Assembly (NCBI GenBank): GCA_013203365.1
Contig: JABMQG010000479.1
Span: 1 to 6,844, forward strand
From: Planctomycetota bacterium
GTDB taxonomy: Bacteria > Planctomycetota > Phycisphaerae > SM23-33 > FEN-1343
Reading direction: 5' to 3'
DNA: 6,844 bases
A program made the position numbers and the translations under genes. Positions 1-5,199 of the stretch are shown here, one piece after another. Position 1 is the first letter of the stretch. Each line of letters opens with the position of its first letter. A model generated the notes under the pieces. It did no database searches. It was not told the origin of the DNA and was given only the letters and a program-made list of their open reading frames with translations.

Positions 1-254
1 CCCTGGCCGAAGCGTGGGACGAGGTCGTTCCCGAGGAAGTTCGGCAACACACGGCCCTGGAAGGGTTTTGTAGAGGTACACTTACCGTGATGGTCGATTC
101 GGCTTCACATCGTTTCAAGCTTGAGATGCTGCTGCGCGGCGGTCTTCAAAGGGCCCTCGCCGAGCGGTTCTCCGACTCGTTGAACCGAATCAAACTCGTA
201 CCAGGCCGATTCTACAGCGTAGACCTCGAAGGCCAACCGCGTTACGTTTTTTGA
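1..254 (+). CDS. DciA-like (DUF721) protein, C-terminal part only
   Basis: This is the 3' end of a gene that begins before the window. The frame starting at base 3 is open for 83 codons and stops at TGA 252-254. The translation has the DUF721 pattern: an AWDEVVPEEVRQHT segment, then a strand-rich GTLTVMVDSASHRFKLEML stretch, a helix, and a closing IKLVPG strand before a short tail. In this family that order forms the KH-like fold of DciA, which helps load the replicative helicase DnaB in bacteria lacking DnaC. Function is inferred from the family; the N-terminal part is not visible. The HAD hydrolase gene follows about 50 bases downstream on the same strand, so the two may be cotranscribed. 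The main uncertainty is that only about half of a typical DUF721 protein can be read. Confidence 0.72.
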   Translation, partial: LAEAWDEVVPEEVRQHTALEGFCRGTLTVMVDSASHRFKLEMLLRGGLQRALAERFSDSLNRIKLVPGRFYSVDLEGQPRYVF

Positions 255-306
255 TCCATTGTCCCCAAGCCCCCGTCGGCATGGAACTGGACAAAGGGGA
301 CCGTGC

Positions 307-1110
307 ATGCAGGAGGGGTGGAGAAACAGCGGGCATATGGCGAGCCTGCATGGCATTCTGTTCGATCTGGGCGATACACTGCTGGACTTTGGTCCGGTAA
401 ACACACTTAAGTTGTTCGAACAGGGGGCTCGCCTTACGTATGCGTACTTGCAGGCCTTACAACTACCGGTACCCACCTTCCGCAGTTATCATCGCCGGCA
501 ATTGCGCGCGATTCGCTGGGCCTACTTCAAGAGCCGACTCATCAGGCGCGACTTTGACTGCCTCGACATCATTCGGCCGTTGGCACGGTCGATGGGTCAC
601 GATCTTACTCCCGAGCAGTTCCAGGAGTTGGCTTGGCGGTGGTACCAGCCGTTGAGCCAGCAGGCGAGCATCGAGCCGACGTTGCCTGAAATCTTGCAGC
701 AGCTTGCCGACAGAGACCTGAAGCTAGGTGTTGTCTCCAACACCTTCATTCCGGGAGCGGTGCTGGATCGACATCTTGATAGCATAGGGCTTCTAAGACT
801 TTTCGTTAGCCGCACATACAGTTGCGACATCCGCTACCGCAAACCACACCCAAACATATTCCGCCACGCTCTTAACAAGACAGGCCTCTTGGCCGAGCAT
901 ACCATATTCGTCGGAGATTCACCCAAGGCCGACATTTACGGGGCCAAACAAGTTGGCATGATAGCCGTTCTCAAAGACCCAATAGGCAGGCGCAAAGCGT
1001 ACCGCATACCGCCGGACTACACCATTTTTTCCCTGAAGGAACTGCCGAAGATTGTGGAGCAATACCTCGGTGTACATGGCGCATCCGACACAAAAGGACA
1101 GTATCCATGA
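307..1110 (+). CDS. HAD-superfamily hydrolase (HAD-IA-like, with C1 cap)
   Basis: A cytoplasmic HAD-fold hydrolase of 267 residues, probably a phosphatase acting on a small phosphorylated metabolite; the substrate cannot be read from the sequence. All four HAD motifs are present: motif I FDLGDTL with nucleophile D20, motif II VVSNT with S144, motif III K179 in YRKPHPNIF, and motif IV VGDSPKAD with D204 and D209. The helical stretch between motifs I and II, about residues 35-125, is the C1 cap. The +2 position of motif I is Gly (G22), not the usual acid/base Asp. The start at ATG 307 is preferred because AGGGGA ends 6 bases upstream. A TTG at 259 would add a basic, low-complexity extension, and an ATG at 337 lies directly before the fold. 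The stop codon overlaps the start of the broken nucleotidyltransferase gene (ATGA), showing translational coupling. Confidence 0.9.
   Translation: MQEGWRNSGHMASLHGILFDLGDTLLDFGPVNTLKLFEQGARLTYAYLQALQLPVPTFRSYHRRQLRAIRWAYFKSRLIRRDFDCLDIIRPLARSMGHDLTPEQFQELAWRWYQPLSQQASIEPTLPEILQQLADRDLKLGVVSNTFIPGAVLDRHLDSIGLLRLFVSRTYSCDIRYRKPHPNIFRHALNKTGLLAEHTIFVGDSPKADIYGAKQVGMIAVLKDPIGRRKAYRIPPDYTIFSLKELPKIVEQYLGVHGASDTKGQYP
1093..1098 (+). promoter_or_regulatory. Ribosome binding site of the broken nucleotidyltransferase gene
   Basis: AAAGGA lies 8 bases before the ATG at 1107, inside the last codons of the HAD gene. With the ATGA overlap it shows that a true gene began here, although the present reading frame is interrupted after 30 codons. 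Confidence 0.6.
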
Positions 1111-1307
1111 ATGAGAAAGAATTCGCAGCGATACGCTTGGCCCGCAAGATCGCTGCCGCCTTCGGCGCCCTGCCGGCCGTTGAGGCAGTTGCATTGTGAG
1201 GCTCGCAGGTTGGCGACCGGGTTGACAGGGACTCCGATATCGACGTGTACGTTTACACGACTTCAGCGATCCCACTGCCCGATCGCGAATTAATCGTGGC
1301 GAAGTTG
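1107..1307 (+). pseudogene. Nucleotidyltransferase (NTase fold, DUF4037-like) N-terminal remnant, with in-frame stop
   Basis: From ATG 1107 the frame reads 30 codons, ending PAVEAVAL, then meets TGA at 1197-1199, and continues in the same frame as GSQVGDRVDRDSDIDVYVY and further to about base 1307. Across the stop this is the standard start of a minimal-type nucleotidyltransferase: the ALGGS motif, in which the TGA takes the place of the first glycine, followed by DSDID carrying the two metal-binding aspartates (codons 1236 and 1242). Families with this beginning transfer a nucleotide to a small molecule or protein; the target is unknown. Everything after the first roughly 65 residues is missing, replaced by IS630 transposase sequence. 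The gene was coupled to the HAD hydrolase by ATGA overlap. A single GGA-to-TGA change would explain the stop. Recoding is unlikely because TGA ends neighbouring genes. Confidence 0.72.
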
Positions 1308-1697
1308 GGGGCCGCATGCCCCCGAACCGGTCACACCGTCGGTATGCTCTCGCCGTATATCAACATTGAGATCGTCAACATCTTCCTGAGTCAGTTTGCC
1401 AGAGAGATTCCCCACGACGTTCATGTCGTGATGGTCTGGGATCAAGCTGGTTTCCATACAGGCAACGATTTGAACATTCCCGAGAACATTACGATTGTTC
1501 CGTTGCCACCGTACTCGCCGGAACTCAACCCGATGGAAAATCTATGGCATTACCTACGAAGCCACTACTGGTCGAACCGGATGTTTGAGGATTACGACGA
1601 CTTGTGCGACGCTGCTGAGATGGCTTGGCGAGACACTTGCCTTGATGCTGCCACCATCCAATCGGTCTGCAATGCCTCCTATACGCGAGCGCATTAA
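1245..1697 (+). pseudogene. IS630-family transposase, C-terminal remnant (fused to nucleotidyltransferase residues)
   Basis: The open frame starts at a GTG inside the nucleotidyltransferase remnant; IS630 similarity begins near base 1308-1315. From there it reads as the second half of an IS630/Tc1-type DDE transposase: TGHTVGMLSPYINIE, a QFAREIP segment, the second catalytic Asp in MVWDQAGFHTG (codon 1440), then LPPYSPELNPMENLWHYLRS with the catalytic Glu (codon 1536), and a helical tail to TAA at 1695-1697. The DNA-binding N-terminus and the first catalytic Asp are absent, so it cannot transpose. No convincing terminal inverted repeat or TA target duplication was found on either side. The first roughly 21 codons belong to the nucleotidyltransferase, so any predicted protein here is a chimera. 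It converges on the aminotransferase gene. Confidence 0.85.
1308..1697 (+). mobile_element. IS630-family insertion sequence remnant (right part)
   Basis: About 390 bases are the right portion of an IS630-family element, recognised only through its transposase coding sequence. The left end, including the helix-turn-helix part of the transposase, is gone. The true right end may lie a little beyond 1697, in the 82 gene-free bases 1698-1779, where I see no clear terminal repeat and no gene. Confidence 0.7.
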
Positions 1698-1779
1698 TTA
1701 ATTGGCGATGGTATTAGACAGCGAGTAACCCATGTTGCATTGCCCCGACCAGTAACGCAATCTATACCAACCGCAGGGG

Positions 1780-3090
1780 CTAGGTCTTTTGCAGCAGGGC
1801 CTCGGCGTTTTCAGCGACTTTGCGATAGGCGGCGGCATATTCGGCAATGATCTGCGGGCGATCGTGCTTGAACCAAGGTACGGCGAAGGTGATCTCGTCG
1901 ATGCTCTCGCTGACCGGCAGCGTGCCGGGACCCTGGCGAACGTCGCGCTGTCCGAATGCAACAACCGTGGGCCTTCCCTGCCTGAAGATGTCGGCCTCAT
2001 TGAAGACCGGATGCAGGTGCAAAGGCAAGACGGCCCCCTCTTGGCACATCGGCACCCCCTCGGCCCTGACGGCCTGGCAGAACAGCCGGCACGCAAGCCC
2101 GCCAAGTTCATCCGGCCGATAGAGTCCACGAGGGCAATACCATCCGCCCATCGTAGAGCCTGAATCCTCAGGGGGACGGTGAGGCCTGATGCCCGGTGTA
2201 TCTTCCAGCATGTCCCAAAACCGGTTCATGGCCTTTTGTATCTCCGCCATGCGCGTGGCGTAGTGCTTCAGCTGCACCCGCCCCATCGCAGAGCACGTCT
2301 GGTTAATTCGGTGCTTGTATCCGCCGATAGGCAGCCCCGCGAAGACCTTCAACTGCGGTATCGTCACCGCTGCATCCGGCTCAGTCCACCGGGCGGGGCC
2401 GCCGGTGCGTTCGTAATGGCCATAGGCAACACATTGCTCGTATATGGCGCGGTCATTGGTTACGACCATTCCGCCCTCGCCGATTGCCAGGGCCTTACCC
2501 GCCATGAGGCTCATTGCCCCGACGTCGCCGAGCGTTCCGAGCATTCGACCCTTGTACAGCCCGCCCTGTGCGTGAGATACGTCCTCGATGACCCGAACAT
2601 TGTGCTTTCGGGCGATCCGGAGGATCGCGTCCATGTCGCAGGGGTAGCCGGCGTAGTGGACCACGACGATAGCCTTGGTTCGCGGGCCGATGCGGTGGGC
2701 GATGTCGCCGGGGTCTATGCAGAGGGTATCGGCCTCAATATCCGCAAAGTTGACAGTGGCACCCATGCTCAGGGCCTGCGTTGCGCTTGCCCAGTAGGTC
2801 ATCGACGGGCAGATGATCTCGTCGCCAGCGCCGACCCCGCAGGCCCAGGTTGCTGCCCTGATCGCTTCGGTTCCATTCGGGTAAGCCAGTGCGAACTGCA
2901 TGCCCATCCATTCGGCGAATTCGGCCTCGAACCGCTTGGTGACGTCGTTTCCGCTCATCGATCCGCGGCGGAGCACCTCCAGCACCGCCTGTTCGTCTTC
3001 GGCGGTGACGATCGGCCAGCGAAAGATATCGCCGGGGTCCTGTGTGACGCTCTTCGGCCCGCCCAGTTCAGCCAGCTTCTCGGTCTTCAC
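1780..3090 (-). CDS. DegT/DnrJ/EryC1/StrS family PLP-dependent aminotransferase
   Basis: A cytoplasmic fold-type I PLP enzyme of 436 residues. Members move an amino group from glutamate or glutamine to keto sugars or keto-inositols for sugar-nucleotide, aminocyclitol or glycan synthesis; the exact substrate is not readable. Visible family marks, numbered from the chosen start: the AYPNGTEAI cofactor-phosphate loop near residue 72, the ICPSMTYWASATQAL block near 93, HYAGYPCDMDAI near 145, D170 in VIEDVSHAQGG, which contacts the pyridine nitrogen, and the Schiff-base lysine K199 in SLMAGKALAIGEGG. The chain runs through to an ordinary C-terminus, so it looks intact. The GTG at 3090 is chosen because AAGGAG sits 8 bases upstream and the protein then opens KTEKLAELGGPK as relatives do; a GTG at 3129 in the same frame has no such site. 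It diverges from the carbohydrate-type operon. Confidence 0.93.
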   Translation of the reverse strand: MKTEKLAELGGPKSVTQDPGDIFRWPIVTAEDEQAVLEVLRRGSMSGNDVTKRFEAEFAEWMGMQFALAYPNGTEAIRAATWACGVGAGDEIICPSMTYWASATQALSMGATVNFADIEADTLCIDPGDIAHRIGPRTKAIVVVHYAGYPCDMDAILRIARKHNVRVIEDVSHAQGGLYKGRMLGTLGDVGAMSLMAGKALAIGEGGMVVTNDRAIYEQCVAYGHYERTGGPARWTEPDAAVTIPQLKVFAGLPIGGYKHRINQTCSAMGRVQLKHYATRMAEIQKAMNRFWDMLEDTPGIRPHRPPEDSGSTMGGWYCPRGLYRPDELGGLACRLFCQAVRAEGVPMCQEGAVLPLHLHPVFNEADIFRQGRPTVVAFGQRDVRQGPGTLPVSESIDEITFAVPWFKHDRPQIIAEYAAAYRKVAENAEALLQKT

Positions 3091-3098
3091 GCGATCAA

Positions 3099-3104
3099 CT
3101 CCTT
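3099..3104 (-). promoter_or_regulatory. Ribosome binding site deciding the aminotransferase start
   Basis: On the minus strand AAGGAG lies 8 bases before GTG 3090-3088. This strong site favours that GTG over the upstream in-frame GTG at 3129. Confidence 0.75.
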
Positions 3105-3158
3105 GAGAGATTTTCTGCATCCGATTCACCCGCGACCACCGCGGCCTGTGCTTAAGCT

Positions 3159-3188
3159 ATTATCGGCGTGGCCGGTGGCATGGTGCAA
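3159..3188 (-). promoter_or_regulatory. Candidate sigma70-type promoter of the aminotransferase gene
   Basis: On the minus strand, TTGCAC (3188-3183) and GATAAT (3164-3159) are separated by 18 bases. The -10 matches the consensus at five of six positions, the -35 at three. Transcription would begin near 3151, giving a leader of about 60 bases. The -35 lies in the spacer of an inverted repeat, which suggests repression or activation there. Assignment is by pattern only. Confidence 0.42.
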
Positions 3189-3201
3189 GTGCCATCGGCC
3201 A
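3169..3201. promoter_or_regulatory. Inverted repeat with 12-base arms, candidate operator
   Basis: TGGCCGGTGGCA (3169-3180) and TGCCATCGGCCA (3190-3201) are inverted copies with 11 of 12 positions matching, separated by 9 bases. The dyad straddles the candidate -35 of the aminotransferase promoter, in the region shared by two divergent transcription units. That is the position expected for a dimeric regulator. No regulator gene is in the window, and the sequence matches no operator I can name. Confidence 0.5.
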
Positions 3202-3205
3202 GACC

Positions 3206-3228
3206 GAATCGGTTCCGCGGCCCGATTC
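3206..3228. repeat. Second inverted repeat with 7-base arms, in the divergent region
   Basis: GAATCGG (3206-3212) and CCGATTC (3222-3228) are perfect inverted copies around a 9-base spacer that itself contains CCGCGG. The spacer length equals that of the neighbouring larger dyad and the centres are 32 bases apart. A further CCGATTC occurs at 3121-3127. It could be a second operator half or chance in GC-rich DNA. Confidence 0.35.
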
Positions 3229-3245
3229 ATAGCCAAGCAACATCA

Positions 3246-3274
3246 TTGACACTTGAGATAGCAGGCGGTACATA
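3246..3274 (+). promoter_or_regulatory. Candidate promoter of the carbohydrate-type operon
   Basis: A perfect TTGACA (3246-3251) is followed after 17 bases by TACATA (3269-3274), a weak -10. Transcription would start near 3281, leaving a leader of about 120 bases before TTG 3402. The -35 and spacing are good, the -10 matches the consensus at three of six positions. Nothing else recognisable is seen in the leader, 3282-3388, apart from an open frame continuous with the gene. Confidence 0.45.
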
Positions 3275-3388
3275 ACGTCCCGACAGTGGCGTTTTGAACG
3301 AAGGTGCGGTATGTTTCCGTCATCGTGGTCAAATCTGTGGATATCGTCGGCTGATCTACTATTCAAATACTCTACGTAAAACTGCTAT

Positions 3389-3394
3389 AAGGAG
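3389..3394 (+). promoter_or_regulatory. Ribosome binding site deciding a TTG start
   Basis: AAGGAG ends 7 bases before the TTG at 3402. It is the only strong site near the beginning of the long open frame and places the start well inside the maximal frame that opens at 3294. Confidence 0.72.
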
Positions 3395-3401
3395 AGCGGC
3401 T

Positions 3402-5183
3402 TTGAAAGGCAAGGTAACGGCCCAGCAGCTTCTGCCGAAAGTCAGCGCAATCTGTGAACGGGAGATTTCCGATTGCCCGGTCGTTGACGGGCTGATCTTC
3501 ACCAGCAGCGCCACGAACGATCTGCTGGACCCGATGACGGCCGGGAGGTGTGCGGCCAGGCATGCAGTGGTCTATAAGCTCAGCGGGGATGAACGTTTCC
3601 GCAGTTACACCCGCGACTTGCTGGCCTATGCCGGCAGGTCGCTTGTGACTAGCAAGGGCGTGAGTTTTTTCCCGCAGGGCATGCCCAACTGGTCCGACGA
3701 CGGCAGAACCCTTCGGCGGGCATTCTGCGCTTCACGCTGGATCAGGGACGATACGGCCATGGAGTGGATATCGCAGATGATCCGCAACTGGCCTTACAAG
3801 GAGCAGGAGCACAAGTACGTGGAGCGTTTCGCCCCGGGGCCCAACGCCGAGAGCAGCCGAAAGAGCTTCGCCTACTCCTTGAACATGTTGCTGGAAGGTG
3901 GGCTGGATGCCTATCTGGTCGGCAGGCACATCGGCGACGAGCAGATGAAGGCCCGTGGCCGGGCGGTGATCGAGCAGATCATTCTGCCAAACCAGCGTGA
4001 GGACGGGCTTTGGAACTATGCCGCCAAGCGTGAAGGTTGCGACCCCTGGCGGCTGGGGACGGAAGAGTACAACTACAGCCAGTACGTGGCCGAGATGCTC
4101 GCGTATCTGTTGGAGTATCCCGAGTGGCGGGAAAGGCTGCTCGATCCGGTCAGGAGGTCGTTGGATGAGCTTTGTCGGCGGTTCGAACTGGGCGACGGGG
4201 CGTTCTACGCCCGGGTACACTGGGGCTGGGACCACGTCTTCGAATCGACCCTTAATAACGCCAGCCTGGCCTGGAAGCTCTACCATCACGCCGGCCAAAC
4301 GCAATACGGCGAGCTGATCGCCCGCAGGCTGAGCTGGTTGGAGAAGGTTGACGTTGGGCCAGGTTATCAGGGCTCGCTAAGGTACATGTACAACGAGCAT
4401 AATCTATGGGAAATGATGGCCGAGGGCCTTGCGGTCGAAGGCGACCTGCCCGCACTCGGCGACACGCTGGCGGTGTTAGAGCGGATGGAGAGGGAGCTGT
4501 CGATCATTCCCGCCGACAACGCCCACTGCGAAGGCTACTTCACCAGGAAATATAACTTCAGCCATCTTGTGTTGCAGCGCAAGATACACGCCATCCGCAC
4601 CGAGCTTGCCGGCGGCGAGCCGGCGGAGCTGCTCGCCGGCGCCGGCCGGGACGGAGCGGAACTGGAGTTGCCATGGAGGTTCGATAGCGCCCAGATGAGC
4701 TGTCGCATTCGGGCCCGCTGGACGCAGGAGGCCTTTTCGATGCGGGCGGCTGTTACCAACGCCGAACATCATCAGCCATACTATGGCGCCCAGATGGACC
4801 GTGGCGATTCGATGTCTTTCATCATTGAACTGCCGGATGGCAAGGAAGTGCGTCTGACCGCGGCCCTGACCCGAAACGGGCCGGAGGTCTTCCGGTATGC
4901 AGACGACATTTCCTTCAGCAGTCAGCGGGACTGGGCCAAGGACATCCACGAGGGCGAGCTCCTGCCTGGGGCGGCGCTGGAGGTTTACGTTCACTCCGGC
5001 CTGGTGGAATACGAGCTGTCGCTGCCTTGGTCGGTGCTGGGCATAGAACCCAAGAAAGGGCTGCAAATTCCCCTGACAATCATGATCAACAAGCTGATGG
5101 GCGCAGGCTTCCAGTTCATGATTTGGGGCAAAGACGTGCGCGACAACTGGACCGACGGGCATAAGCTGCTGCATCTGGCCTGA
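3402..5183 (+). CDS. Uncharacterised protein: helical (alpha/alpha-toroid-like) region plus C-terminal CBM9/DOMON-like domain
   Basis: A protein of 593 residues that I do not recognise as a characterised enzyme. Residues 1 to about 400 are predominantly helical with repeated aromatic and charged blocks (for example NWSDDGRTLRRAF, EDGLWNYAAKREG, EEYNYSQYVAEMLAYLLEYPEW, DGAFYARVHWGWDH), the texture of an alpha/alpha toroid as found in several glycoside hydrolase and polysaccharide lyase families. A Gly/Ala-rich linker near 400-417 leads to a beta-rich C-terminal domain, about 418-593. It has FSMRAAVTNAEH, a GDSMSFIIELPDG strand near 468, and LPWSVLG with W543, resembling the family 9 carbohydrate-binding/DOMON-like sandwich. 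No signal peptide or membrane segment is seen, so it is probably cytoplasmic. Start TTG 3402 rests on the AAGGAG site; an extension to 3294 would add a basic, unrelated-looking leader. The next gene begins 16 bases after the stop, implying an operon. The carbohydrate role is inferred. Confidence 0.85.
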   Translation: MKGKVTAQQLLPKVSAICEREISDCPVVDGLIFTSSATNDLLDPMTAGRCAARHAVVYKLSGDERFRSYTRDLLAYAGRSLVTSKGVSFFPQGMPNWSDDGRTLRRAFCASRWIRDDTAMEWISQMIRNWPYKEQEHKYVERFAPGPNAESSRKSFAYSLNMLLEGGLDAYLVGRHIGDEQMKARGRAVIEQIILPNQREDGLWNYAAKREGCDPWRLGTEEYNYSQYVAEMLAYLLEYPEWRERLLDPVRRSLDELCRRFELGDGAFYARVHWGWDHVFESTLNNASLAWKLYHHAGQTQYGELIARRLSWLEKVDVGPGYQGSLRYMYNEHNLWEMMAEGLAVEGDLPALGDTLAVLERMERELSIIPADNAHCEGYFTRKYNFSHLVLQRKIHAIRTELAGGEPAELLAGAGRDGAELELPWRFDSAQMSCRIRARWTQEAFSMRAAVTNAEHHQPYYGAQMDRGDSMSFIIELPDGKEVRLTAALTRNGPEVFRYADDISFSSQRDWAKDIHEGELLPGAALEVYVHSGLVEYELSLPWSVLGIEPKKGLQIPLTIMINKLMGAGFQFMIWGKDVRDNWTDGHKLLHLA

Positions 5184-5199
5184 CGCGGCGGCAGCGGGC

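Noticed and set aside
259..306. TTG start at 259 for the HAD hydrolase
   Set aside because: The added 16 residues are Pro/Arg/Gly-rich and not HAD-like, and a purine-rich site is better placed before ATG 307.
1197..1199. TGA as a recoded glycine or selenocysteine codon
   Set aside because: TGA ends the DciA-like, HAD, toroid/CBM9-like and URO-D-like genes here, and the downstream half of the nucleotidyltransferase is missing anyway, so simple gene decay is sufficient.
1698..1779. Terminal inverted repeat of the IS630 remnant or a terminator
   Set aside because: I found no convincing inverted repeat pair, TA duplication or stable hairpin in these 82 bases.
2179..3249. Long plus-strand open frame opposite the aminotransferase
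   Set aside because: It is the complement of a clearly conserved PLP enzyme, in GC-rich DNA where antisense frames stay open; its translation resembles no family and it has no ribosome site.
4600..4655. GC-rich repetitive stretch as a possible structured element
   Set aside because: It encodes the Gly/Ala/Glu linker between the two domains; the apparent palindromes are imperfect and explained by GCC/GGC codons.
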